Below, piece by piece: positions 44,687 to 52,900 of a stretch of 64,000 nt of DNA (positions are counted from its first letter, which is position 1; every line of letters begins with the position of its first letter). This DNA is from Pseudovibrio sp. Tun.PSC04-5.I4 (lineage in GTDB: Bacteria; Pseudomonadota; Alphaproteobacteria; Rhizobiales; Stappiaceae): positions 496,001-560,000 of the forward strand of contig NZ_FNLB01000001.1 of NCBI RefSeq assembly GCF_900104145.1, given 5' to 3'. The position numbers and the translations under genes were made by a program. Below the pieces are notes generated by a model. The model saw nothing but the letters and a program-made list of their open reading frames with translations. It ran no database searches and had not been told where the DNA came from.

Positions 44687-45541
44687 CTATAGAGTTTTGA
44701 GTTTGAACACATCTGATGGGGAGATGAATTCATTTTGAGCGGCAATCGTTTGCAGCTCCCACTCAGCTTTATCGTGTGTGGCTTTTAGAATGCCGTAGAC
44801 CGCATTGTTGCAGTGCTCAAACGCTTCTACGGCAGTCGCGCCGTTCAGATAACCAGCGGCAAATACGGATGTTATCAAGTCGCCAACGCCAACAGGCTGA
44901 CGATCAAACGATAAATGCGGGCGCTGCGCCAAATAATTGCCGTCCGGCGTTGCCAACATCATCGTAAATGCTTCATCGGAAACGCTGTGCAAATGTTTGG
45001 CAAGGACCATCTTGGGGCCTTTTTCGCGGGCAATTGTGCAAGCGCGCTCAGCTTCCTCTAGGGAGGAGATCGGCTCACCGATAAACTGAGACAGCTCAAA
45101 CTGGTTCGGTACGATCACATCTGCCATTGGCAACAGTTTGCTGACCAACAGTTCCGCAACACCTTCGCTGACGATGCAGCCTTTGTCAGGCGCTCCCATC
45201 ACGGGGTCACAAAAATAGAGGCAATCCGGGTTGTGGCGACGAACTTCGCTCACAATATCGGCAATGACATCGCAGTGAGACGCGCCGCCGAGGTAGCCCG
45301 TTACAATTCCTTTGATCTGGGAAAGAACGTTAAGTTTGGAGAGGCCTTCAAACATTTCAGCAATTTGTTTTGCGTCATGAGCCTGCCCAGTCCAGCCTTG
45401 AGGATGCTGGGTGTGGTTTGAAAACTGGACCGTATTGATCGCCCAGACTTCGTGCCCCATCCGTTGCATCGGAAATACGGCGCAGCCATTGCCAGCATGG
45501 CCGTAAGTAACGTGAGACTGAATCGAGAGTATGCCTCTCAT
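44687..45541 (-). CDS. pdxY: pyridoxal kinase PdxY-type
   Basis: A 284-residue ribokinase-fold kinase that phosphorylates pyridoxal to PLP. It begins MRGILSIQSHVTYGHAGNGC and has NTVQFSNHTQHPQGWTGQ (substrate loop), YFCDPVMGAPDKGCIV and the anion hole/catalytic Asp in QPVGVGDLITSVFAAGYL. It is encoded between the aromatic permease and ridA, presumably to keep PLP supplied to tryptophanase. Its own start is ATG 45541, 74 bp after the permease stop. Confidence 0.92.
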   Translation of the reverse strand: MRGILSIQSHVTYGHAGNGCAVFPMQRMGHEVWAINTVQFSNHTQHPQGWTGQAHDAKQIAEMFEGLSKLNVLSQIKGIVTGYLGGASHCDVIADIVSEVRRHNPDCLYFCDPVMGAPDKGCIVSEGVAELLVSKLLPMADVIVPNQFELSQFIGEPISSLEEAERACTIAREKGPKMVLAKHLHSVSDEAFTMMLATPDGNYLAQRPHLSFDRQPVGVGDLITSVFAAGYLNGATAVEAFEHCNNAVYGILKATHDKAEWELQTIAAQNEFISPSDVFKLKTL

Positions 45542-45615
45542 GGTTCTATTCCCCTTTGATACTGAGGTTCACACCAGTGAACCTCAGTTGTGTTTGTTGA
45601 GTTCAGATCTACTTG

Positions 45616-46893
45616 TTATGGGTAAACAGGTAGAAGGTTGAACATTCCTAGAATGTGGCTGGTACCAACGACCACACCGAAGCCGAAGATGATCCAGACC
45701 AATGTCTCACCACCCCATACACGGAACTGGGGATTGCCAAATTTCTTACGGCTGACACGAACCATTAGCGATGGAACAATTGCTGTCCAGATGGTTGCAG
45801 CAAGACCGGCGTAACCAATTGCAATGATGAACCCATTTGGAAAGAAGATGCCGCCAATGAGCGGTGGCACGAAGGTGACTGCTGCCGTTTTTAAACGACC
45901 TTCTTTACTGTCGTCGAAATTCAACAAGTCAGCAAGGAAATCGAACAGACCAAGCGCCACGCCAAGGAAAGAACTGGCGACTGCCATGTTACCGAAAGCT
46001 GACAGCATGTTGGAAGCTGAAGTGCTTTCAACTGCACGGCCAAGTGCATCAACAAGAACTCCGATGTTACCGCCCTGTTCAATCACAGGTGCAAAGTCTG
46101 CACGGGAGATATTACCCAATGTTGCAAACAGCCAGATGATGTAAAGAAGCAGTGCAAGAACAGTCCCTGTGCCCAGACACATGACGATCTTTTTCGGATC
46201 TTTGCCGTAATACTTCATCAGGCTTGGTACGTTGTGGTGGTAGCCAAATGATGCAAGGCAGAACGGAAGAGCTGCAAATAGGAACGGGAAGTAACTGCCC
46301 GTACTCATGCCGCTTTCGGTATCAAAGAAGATCGCAGCCTTCATGTTGAAAGTGTAACCAGTCACGGACATGAAGAACGTGACGATCATACCGCCAAGCA
46401 AAATAGTGGTAATGCGATCAACAGCTTTGGTAGACCACCAGACGAAGAATGCGAGACCTACCGCAAACATCAGTCCGGCCAGAATCTGCGGTGGTGCAAA
46501 ACCGACAGTTGCTTCCAAAGTATGTACGACAATGGAACCGCCGCCAGAGATGTATGCATAACAAAGGATATAACCAACGAAGGCTACTGCTATGTTATTA
46601 ATGGTGTTCCACCTTTTCCCAAGGGTGTCTTTTACCATTGTGTCGAAGCTTGAGCCGACTGGGTAATTCAGGTTTGTTTCAAGGATCATCAAACCGGAAT
46701 GCAACATGCAGAACCATGTGAATACCAGTGCGGCAATTGCCCAGATGCTCCACATACCGGCGCTAACCGTCGGTACAGAAAACATACCAGCGCCGACTGC
46801 GGTGCCGGCAATAATCATCGCTCCTCCCAAGAACGATGGACTGACTTTTGTAGCGGTGCCAGTTAATCCGCTTAGTTGTGTGCCCTCAGACAT
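45616..46893 (-). CDS. tryptophan/tyrosine permease (Mtr/TnaB/TyrP family)
   Basis: A 425-residue HAAAP-family transporter with 11 predicted helices. It carries the family start FLGGAMIIAGTAVGAGMFSV near residue 20, TWFCMLHSGLMILETNLNYP, and the ALPFCLASFGYHHNVPSLMK segment. It imports aromatic amino acids with protons. It is placed right after tnaA, as tnaB in enterobacteria, so tryptophan is the likely substrate. The start is ATG 46893 with GGGAGAAG upstream. Confidence 0.88.
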   Translation of the reverse strand: MSEGTQLSGLTGTATKVSPSFLGGAMIIAGTAVGAGMFSVPTVSAGMWSIWAIAALVFTWFCMLHSGLMILETNLNYPVGSSFDTMVKDTLGKRWNTINNIAVAFVGYILCYAYISGGGSIVVHTLEATVGFAPPQILAGLMFAVGLAFFVWWSTKAVDRITTILLGGMIVTFFMSVTGYTFNMKAAIFFDTESGMSTGSYFPFLFAALPFCLASFGYHHNVPSLMKYYGKDPKKIVMCLGTGTVLALLLYIIWLFATLGNISRADFAPVIEQGGNIGVLVDALGRAVESTSASNMLSAFGNMAVASSFLGVALGLFDFLADLLNFDDSKEGRLKTAAVTFVPPLIGGIFFPNGFIIAIGYAGLAATIWTAIVPSLMVRVSRKKFGNPQFRVWGGETLVWIIFGFGVVVGTSHILGMFNLLPVYP

Positions 46894-46973
46894 TTACTTC
46901 TCTCCCGTGAAGTAGTGTGTGTATATCCGTGAGGAATAGGAAGGCGCCGAGCAGCGCCTCCCTTGCAATCAAA

Positions 46974-48374
46974 TTACTTGATTGGTTTTAGGCGTGCAGT
47001 GAAGTGACGCAGCACAGGTGGCTCGTAATCAAACTCGAAACCTTTGATATTAGCTGCGTTTTTCGTAACTTCAATCAAAGCATCTGCGATGTAGTCCATA
47101 TGATCGTTGGTGTAAACACGACGTGGAATGGCCAAACGCATCAGTTCAAGTGGAGCATCTTTCTGTTTGCCCGTTGCAGGGTCACGGCCCAGCAGGAAGG
47201 AACCAATTTCTACCGGACGAACGCCAGCTTCAAGGTACAGCGCGTTACACAGAGCCTGTGCAGGGAACTGATCACCTGGAATATGTGGCAAGATCTTGCG
47301 AGCATCTACAAATACTGCGTGACCACCCGTTGGGTACTGAATAGGAACACCGCCCTCAAGAAGACGTTCGCCCAAGTATTTAACCTGAGAAATACGGTAA
47401 TGAAGGAAATCTTCGTCCGCACCCTCATGCAAACCTTGCGCCATTGCTTCCATGTCGCGACCAGCAAGGCCGCCGTATGTTACGAAACCTTCAAGCGGAA
47501 CACAAAGGGTCTGTGCAGCCTGGAAAAGCTCGGTTTTGTCACGGATTGCGATCATGCCACCGATGTTGACGATTGCATCTTTTTTAGCGGACATGGTGAG
47601 CATGTCGCCGTAGGAGTACATTTCGCGGATGATGTCGGTGATGGATTTGTCTGCGTAACCTTCTTCACGTTGCTTGATGAAGTAAGCATTCTCACAGTAA
47701 CGTGCGGAATCGATCACAACAGGAATGTCGTTTTTCTGTGCGATCTCATAGACTGCGCGCATGTTAGCCATAGAAACTGGCTGACCGCCCGAGCTGTTGC
47801 AGGTTACGGTGGTGATGATTGCAGCTACGTTTTTGGAGCCAGCTTTTTCAATCTCAGCTTCCAGCTTGACGAGATCGAAATCACCTTTCCAGTCGTAGTA
47901 AGTTACTGTATCGAAAGCTTTTTCAGTAACAACGTTAACGGCCTTGCCGCCATTCAATTCAACGTGTGCAGCTGTTGTGTCGAAGTGGAAGTTGGAGATG
48001 AAAACTGGATTTTCACCACCGCGAACGGTTTCCATGCGCTTGATGAGACAAGGGAACAGGATCTGCTCTGCGCCGCGGCCCTGGTGGGTTGGGATCAAGT
48101 ATTCGTAGTTGAAGAAATGCTGCATTGCATCCTTCAGATGGAAGAAGTTACGGGAGCCAGCGTAGGACTCGTCGCCCATCATCATGCCGGCCCACTGCTT
48201 GTCGGACATTGCACCGGTGCCAGAGTCAGTCAGAAGGTCGATGTAAACATCATCGCTGCGCAGCAGGAATGGGTTGTAACCAGCTTCAGCAAGCGCGGCT
48301 TCGCGTTGTGCCTTATTGGTCATTTTGATAGGCTCAACCATTTTGATGCGGAACGGTTCTGGTATACGTTTCAT
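46974..48374 (-). CDS. tnaA: tryptophanase
   Basis: A 466-residue PLP lyase that splits L-tryptophan into indole, pyruvate and ammonia. Diagnostic sequence: YAGSRNFFHLKDAMQHFFNY, IPTHQGRGAEQILF, TTVTCNSSGGQPVSMANMRA and the PLP Lys in SAKKDAIVNIGG (Lys264-Lys265 pair, the second aligning with E. coli Lys270). Similar to tyrosine phenol-lyase, but the tna context favours tryptophanase. ATG 48374 begins the conserved MKRIPEPFRIKMVEPI. It is first of four genes (tnaA, permease, pdxY, ridA) and is preceded by a TnaC-like leader at 48664-48768. Expression is therefore probably tryptophan-induced by ribosome arrest. Confidence 0.92.
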   Translation of the reverse strand: MKRIPEPFRIKMVEPIKMTNKAQREAALAEAGYNPFLLRSDDVYIDLLTDSGTGAMSDKQWAGMMMGDESYAGSRNFFHLKDAMQHFFNYEYLIPTHQGRGAEQILFPCLIKRMETVRGGENPVFISNFHFDTTAAHVELNGGKAVNVVTEKAFDTVTYYDWKGDFDLVKLEAEIEKAGSKNVAAIITTVTCNSSGGQPVSMANMRAVYEIAQKNDIPVVIDSARYCENAYFIKQREEGYADKSITDIIREMYSYGDMLTMSAKKDAIVNIGGMIAIRDKTELFQAAQTLCVPLEGFVTYGGLAGRDMEAMAQGLHEGADEDFLHYRISQVKYLGERLLEGGVPIQYPTGGHAVFVDARKILPHIPGDQFPAQALCNALYLEAGVRPVEIGSFLLGRDPATGKQKDAPLELMRLAIPRRVYTNDHMDYIADALIEVTKNAANIKGFEFDYEPPVLRHFTARLKPIK

Positions 48375-48409
48375 GGTCTTAGTCCTTAAGTAACGAGACG
48401 CGCAGGGTC

Positions 48410-48559
48410 GGTCGCTCTCCGACCTCATAAACGCGAAGGGGATCATCTGCCTGAGATTGCAGGCGGTCTGATTTGGAATTTGAAACACATAGGCGGACAG
48501 CTTTTGGAATTGAATGAGACGGACGCACCTGTCCTACTTACGACCCCGCAAGGAGGTCG
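48410..48559 (-). promoter_or_regulatory. leader region with alternative hairpins before tnaA
   Basis: Three short stems occur between the leader peptide and tnaA: 48541-48559 (CGACC/GGTCG), 48449-48464 (GCCTG/CAGGC) and 48410-48424 (GGTCG/CGACC). The first and third share the same arm sequence, so they could pair with each other in an alternative fold. None is followed by a T-run, consistent with Rho-type rather than intrinsic control. Functional meaning is inference. Confidence 0.35.
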
Positions 48560-48663
48560 AATTTTGCCCGAGAAGACACAAGGGTGGATGTAGATCTACC
48601 GTGGCTCCAAGTAAAATGGGCGTTCTTCATTCAATTGTTAAAGGGGCTGTGTGGCCTTTAGGC

Positions 48664-48768
48664 TTATGCGCAGGCGCTGGGGAAGTCATAAGCAAGACGA
48701 ACATCTTGCGTATACCATGCCAGGCACTCTTTATTGCGATACTGAAGAACCAGTTCTGACCGGCTCAT
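48664..48768 (-). CDS. tnaC: TnaC-like regulatory leader peptide
   Basis: A 34-codon ORF, 289 bp upstream of tnaA on the same strand, has ATG 48768 preceded by GAGGGTTATGTC. It contains a single Trp (Trp18), Asp22 and Pro30 (WYTQDVRLAYDFP). E. coli TnaC has Trp12, Asp16 and Pro24, so the Trp-Asp distance (4) and Trp-Pro distance (12) are identical. A hydrophobic Leu25 occupies the place of Ile19. In TnaC these residues with free tryptophan stall the ribosome and prevent Rho-dependent termination before tnaA. Here four codons (SACA) follow Pro30 before the stop, unlike E. coli where Pro24 is last. A short upstream MRVMS frame overlaps the start. Homology is judged from spacing only. Confidence 0.65.
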   Translation of the reverse strand: MSRSELVLQYRNKECLAWYTQDVRLAYDFPSACA

Positions 48769-48813
48769 GACATAACCCTCATTTTTACTGCTTATCGTCT
48801 GATAGCAAAGGCA

Positions 48814-48842
48814 TATGAATACGGAACGGCCTTTGTTGTCAA
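48814..48842 (-). promoter_or_regulatory. candidate tna promoter
   Basis: On the minus strand TTGACA (48842-48837) is followed after about 17 bp by TTCATAT. It lies about 50 bp before the leader peptide ATG, a suitable place for the tna promoter. The -10 match is weak. Confidence 0.35.
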
Positions 48843-49420
48843 GAAGCTATTGCGCGGCGACGCTACGTGATATGCCCTAGAGCAAGTATTAATTGTAGTA
48901 TATCTATGTTTTTATTCTCTACTCGGCAATTTGTAATCAGAACTATAAATAAACTTGGCAGATTATGTTGTGAAGTCATCTCAGTGAAACTATAGATACT
49001 CCACAGGAATGCAGATTATCTGTTCCTATCTAGTAAGTTATAGAGATAACAGCTGAATATGCGGGACTGCGATCTTCAGACATATTGGGGGCCTTCCTTG
49101 CATTACTGGGATGAGTTTAGTGCTGGTCAATCCTTCCAATATATTTGCCTAGATATATCAAAAATCGACCATTTCGTGCGTCTAACATCTGTGAGATGTA
49201 AGAATATTACGGATCTCAGCGTTTGCTCTGCGTTTTTTGCAATGCTGCTATGCGCTGAGGCGGTTGATAACTTTTTCGTGAGGTGCGGGGTGCCGTGGTT
49301 TGAGCGCATCGAAAATGAACGCTACGTCGTTTAATCTATCTCATCTATCAATAGAAATATGCCCACATAGGAACGCGTTGTTTTGAAAGGTTTTGCGTTG
49401 CTATGTAATTTCGCGCAGAC
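48843..49420. other. long intergenic region between tna and beta-oxidation loci
   Basis: No supported gene. A 91-codon frame at 49059-49334 on the plus strand has no ribosome site, no similarity and atypical composition, and is not called. The left part is AT-rich and may carry activator sites for the tna promoter. Confidence 0.4.
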
Positions 49421-49450
49421 CGCCCCGCAGATGTAACCCTCCGCGGGGCG
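49421..49450 (-). terminator. GC-rich hairpin after the beta-oxidation operon
   Basis: CGCCCCGC/GCGGGGCG stem of 8 bp with a 14-nt loop, 15 bp beyond the fad-type stop. A T-run is lacking, so this is a probable rather than certain terminator. Confidence 0.55.
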
Positions 49451-49464
49451 TCTTAAGTCCTGAC

Positions 49465-51612
49465 TTAAGCGGCAGCCAATTTTTCGCTGCGCAGTTTGTT
49501 GAGGGCTGCTTCAGTCACTTTAAATCGAGGACCGTAAGCCGCGGCGAGTTCATCGGCCCGCGTCTTGAACGCTTCAAGGCCTACTCCGTGGATGAATTGC
49601 AATGCTCCGCCCGTATGAGCCGGGAAGCCGATGGCGAAGATGGAACCGATGTTGGCTTCAACCTCGGTCCGCAATACGTCTTCATCCAAACAGCGCAGTG
49701 TCTCGATGGCTTGACGGTACATCATGCGATCTTCTGCATCCTGCATGGAGACGTTCAGGTCGCGCTCCTTGAACTGGGTCAAGCCGTCCCAAAGCTTTTT
49801 GGTGCCGTCCGCTGCATACTCATAGAAGCCACCGCCATAATGACGACCTCCGCGATTCAGACCAACCATGGCTTGGCCGACTTTCACATTGGAACTGTCA
49901 TCTGCCGGAAAGCCGTTCTCAACACCGAGGCGTTTGTCGAGTGCGATGTGGGTCTCGTGGATCTTTTTGGTCAGAACCATGGAAACTTCATCATGAACCG
50001 CGAGTGGTCCAACCGGCATACCAATTTTCCAAGCGGCACGCTCAATGGCAACAGGGCTCATGCCGTCACGCATCAACGCCAAGCCTTCATCAAGGTAGGT
50101 GCCAAAGACGCGGCTGGTGAAGAACCCGCGCTTGTCATTCACCACGATTGGCAGGTAGCCGATCTGCTGAACATAATCATAGGCCTTGCGAAGGGTCTCA
50201 TTGCTGGTCATCTCACCCACGATAATCTCGACGACCTCCATTTTATCAACGGGCGAGAAGAAATGCAGACCAATGAAACGGGTTGGATCCGGGCAACTCT
50301 CTGCCAAAATGGAAATCGGCAGGGTTGAGGTGTTGGAGCCGTAAATGCCGGTGTCAGACAGCTGTTTGTAGGTTTCTGGAATAACCTTCTCTTTGAGGGA
50401 AATATCCTCGAACACAGCTTCAATAATGATATCTGTGCCTGCAAAGGTCTCATCGCTGTCCGTTGCGGTGATGCATCCCAGAAGAGCGGCCTTCTTCGCG
50501 TCATCCATCCGGCCACGTGTGATGGCTTTGTCCACCAGCTTTTCAGAATAGCCTTTGCCCTTCTCGGCATTCTCAAGGCTCATGTCCTTGAGCACAGTCG
50601 GCAGGCCACGGCTTGCATGCGCCCACGCAATGCCGGAGCCCATCATACCAGCGCCAAGAATGGCCGAACTGCTTGCTTTCCACGCCTCGCCTTGCGGGCG
50701 AACCTTGCCGGATTTGATGGCCTGCATACCGAAGAAGAACGTGGAGATTGCAGCACGTGCCTCTGTTGAGCGTAGAAGCGCCGTAAAGCCACGGCTTTCA
50801 GTGCGCAGAGCGCTGTCAAAACCCATGCGCATGGAATTGACAGCAATGTCTATGACCTTTTCAGGTGCAGGCATCAGGCCGCGCGTTTTGTTGACCAGCA
50901 TGGTTGGGGCCATTGCAGCCACCATGCGCACCTTGGCACTGTCTGCACCGCCGCCCGGGTAACGGAAACCCTTCTGGTCCCATGACTGAACAACAGCCTC
51001 CGGATTGGCTTTGATCCACGCTTTTGCCGCGGGAATAAGCTCCTCTTGCGTTTCCACCAGTGCTTCCACCAGTCCAACTTTGAGCGCAGCAGCAGGTTTA
51101 AGCTGCTTGCCTTCCACCAGCAATGGCAAGGCAGTTTCCAGACCCAGCTTTGCGGTGAGACGAATAACGCCGCCCGCACCGGGTAAAAGTCCCAGTGTTG
51201 CTTCCGGCAGACCAACGACCGCCTTTGGCGTGTTGAGCAGAATGCGATGGTTGCAGGCGAGGCAGATCTCAAACCCGCCACCCAGTGCTGCGCCATTGAT
51301 GGCAGCCACCACGGGAACCGGGAGTTTTTCCAGAGCCCGCAGCGGGGCTTTCATCTCTTCCACGTAGGCAAAGATGTCTTGCGGATCCATACTGCCGTGG
51401 AGCATTTCTTCCAGATCGCCGCCCGCGAAGAAGGTCTTCTTGGCGGAGGCAATCACAATGCCGGTCAGATCCTCTTCTGTGGAGAGTTTGGCAACCAGCT
51501 CCTTCATGCCTTCAGACCATGCACGGGTCATGGTGTTGGCAGATTTACCTTGAGAGTCGAAGGTAATTGTGACGATGCCGTCGACGTCTTTTTCGTACTT
51601 GTACTCTGACAT
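49465..51612 (-). CDS. bifunctional enoyl-CoA hydratase/3-hydroxyacyl-CoA dehydrogenase (FadJ/FadB-like)
   Basis: A 715-residue beta-oxidation alpha subunit. The N-terminal crotonase domain has AALGGGFEICLACNHRILL and VVGLPEATLGLLPGAGGVIR with the catalytic Glu pair. The dehydrogenase domain starts about residue 310 with ILGAGMMGSGIAWAHASRGL. GLHFFSPVDKMEVVEII supplies the catalytic His region, and a C-terminal HADH domain ends the protein. It hydrates 2-enoyl-CoA and oxidises the 3-hydroxyacyl-CoA with NAD. It is 11 bp downstream of the thiolase gene; the pair forms the cytoplasmic trifunctional complex. It is last in the TetR-headed operon. Confidence 0.92.
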   Translation of the reverse strand: MSEYKYEKDVDGIVTITFDSQGKSANTMTRAWSEGMKELVAKLSTEEDLTGIVIASAKKTFFAGGDLEEMLHGSMDPQDIFAYVEEMKAPLRALEKLPVPVVAAINGAALGGGFEICLACNHRILLNTPKAVVGLPEATLGLLPGAGGVIRLTAKLGLETALPLLVEGKQLKPAAALKVGLVEALVETQEELIPAAKAWIKANPEAVVQSWDQKGFRYPGGGADSAKVRMVAAMAPTMLVNKTRGLMPAPEKVIDIAVNSMRMGFDSALRTESRGFTALLRSTEARAAISTFFFGMQAIKSGKVRPQGEAWKASSSAILGAGMMGSGIAWAHASRGLPTVLKDMSLENAEKGKGYSEKLVDKAITRGRMDDAKKAALLGCITATDSDETFAGTDIIIEAVFEDISLKEKVIPETYKQLSDTGIYGSNTSTLPISILAESCPDPTRFIGLHFFSPVDKMEVVEIIVGEMTSNETLRKAYDYVQQIGYLPIVVNDKRGFFTSRVFGTYLDEGLALMRDGMSPVAIERAAWKIGMPVGPLAVHDEVSMVLTKKIHETHIALDKRLGVENGFPADDSSNVKVGQAMVGLNRGGRHYGGGFYEYAADGTKKLWDGLTQFKERDLNVSMQDAEDRMMYRQAIETLRCLDEDVLRTEVEANIGSIFAIGFPAHTGGALQFIHGVGLEAFKTRADELAAAYGPRFKVTEAALNKLRSEKLAAA

Positions 51613-51623
51613 GATCTAGCCTC

Positions 51624-52832
51624 CTACACTCGCTCAATGATGGATGCGATGCCCATGCCGCCGCCAACACACATGGTAATCAGCGCGCGTTTCAGGTTGC
51701 GGCGTTCCAGCTCGTCCATCATGGTGGAAACCAGCATGCCGCCGGTTGCGCCCAGTGGGTGCCCCATGGCAATCGCACCGCCAACCACGTTGAGCTTTTC
51801 GTCCGGTACTTCCAGATCGCGCTGCAAACGCAGCATGACGGAGGCAAACGCTTCGTTGATCTCTACAAGGTCGATATCGTCAATGGTCAAGCCAGCTTTC
51901 GCCAATGCCTTCTTGGAGGCTGGTCCCGGTCCGGTCAGCATGATGGTTGGATCAGAGGCTGTCACGGCAACGGAAAGGACGCGGGCGCGTGGTGTCAGGC
52001 CCATGTCTTTACCGGACTGCTCACTGCCAAGCAGGATCAGCGAGGCGCCATCCACGATACCAGAGGAGTTGCCCGGTGTGTGGACGTGGTTGATCCTCTC
52101 AACTTCCGGGTAGCGCGCCAGTGCAACCGCATCAAAGCCCATTGCGCCGTGCTTTTCAAAGCTGGCACGCAGTGAACCCAGTGTTTGCATGTCTGTGTTT
52201 GGTTTGATGAAGTCATCGCGTTGCAAAACGATGAGGCCGTTTTCATCCCTCACAGGCACAACGGATTTGTCGAACCAGCCATTGTCGCGGGCATGGGCTG
52301 CACGTTGCTGGCTGGCAACGGCAGCGGCGTCCACATCATCGCGAGACCAGCCGCCAAGGGTGGCGATCAAATCCGCGCCAATGCCTTGAGGCACGAAGCC
52401 GGTTGCGAGTACGGTTTCCGGATCTTCGCTGAACGGGCCACCATCGGTGCCCATCGGGACGCGGCTCATGCTTTCATAACCGCCAGCGCAGATCATATCT
52501 TCCCAGCCTGATGCAATACGGGCCGCAGCGGTGTTGAAGGTATCCAGACCAGAGGCGCAGAAGCGGTTGACCTGCGCGCCAGCAACGCTCTCGTCCCAGC
52601 CCGCCTTTTGCAACGCGATCTTGGGCAGAACAGCACCCTGCTCGCGAATTGGAGTTACACATCCCATCACCACGTCATCAACGCGGGAAGTATCCAGATC
52701 ATGACGACCCTGCATTTCTCCCAGCAAGGTTGTGACCAGATTGATGGGCTTGACTTCATTGAGAGAACCATCCGCTTTGCCTTTGGAGCGCGGCGTGCGG
52801 ATTGCATCATAAACATAAGCTGTCTGAGCCAT
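51624..52832 (-). CDS. acetyl-CoA C-acyltransferase (thiolase)
   Basis: A 402-residue thiolase. The nucleophilic Cys is in VNRFCASGLDTFNTAAARI (about residue 90). The conserved NEAFASVMLRL, the His in GGAIAMGHPLGATGG and the second Cys in ALITMCVGGGMGIASI complete the active site. It cleaves 3-ketoacyl-CoA to acetyl-CoA and a shortened acyl-CoA. Its position directly before the FadJ-like gene supports degradative rather than biosynthetic use. Confidence 0.92.
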   Translation of the reverse strand: MAQTAYVYDAIRTPRSKGKADGSLNEVKPINLVTTLLGEMQGRHDLDTSRVDDVVMGCVTPIREQGAVLPKIALQKAGWDESVAGAQVNRFCASGLDTFNTAAARIASGWEDMICAGGYESMSRVPMGTDGGPFSEDPETVLATGFVPQGIGADLIATLGGWSRDDVDAAAVASQQRAAHARDNGWFDKSVVPVRDENGLIVLQRDDFIKPNTDMQTLGSLRASFEKHGAMGFDAVALARYPEVERINHVHTPGNSSGIVDGASLILLGSEQSGKDMGLTPRARVLSVAVTASDPTIMLTGPGPASKKALAKAGLTIDDIDLVEINEAFASVMLRLQRDLEVPDEKLNVVGGAIAMGHPLGATGGMLVSTMMDELERRNLKRALITMCVGGGMGIASIIERV

Positions 52833-52900
52833 GTATCTTCACCAAATTCTGTCTGTCTTCACTCAAAAAGGGCAGGAGCTGGCAGGCACCTGCCAAGCAC

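Noticed and set aside
47004..48389. 461-codon open frame on the plus strand
   Set aside because: It is exactly antisense to tnaA, has no ribosome site or similarity, and arises from codon bias of the real gene.
48375..48488. Extended N-terminus of tryptophanase
   Set aside because: The frame is open upstream but the conserved protein begins at 48374, and the extra residues are unlike any tryptophanase.
49059..49334. 91-codon plus-strand frame between tna and the beta-oxidation locus
   Set aside because: No ribosome site, no similarity and Cys-rich atypical composition; treated as non-coding.
49393..50328. 311-codon plus-strand open frame
   Set aside because: Antisense to the FadJ-like gene with no recognisable domain; a shadow frame.
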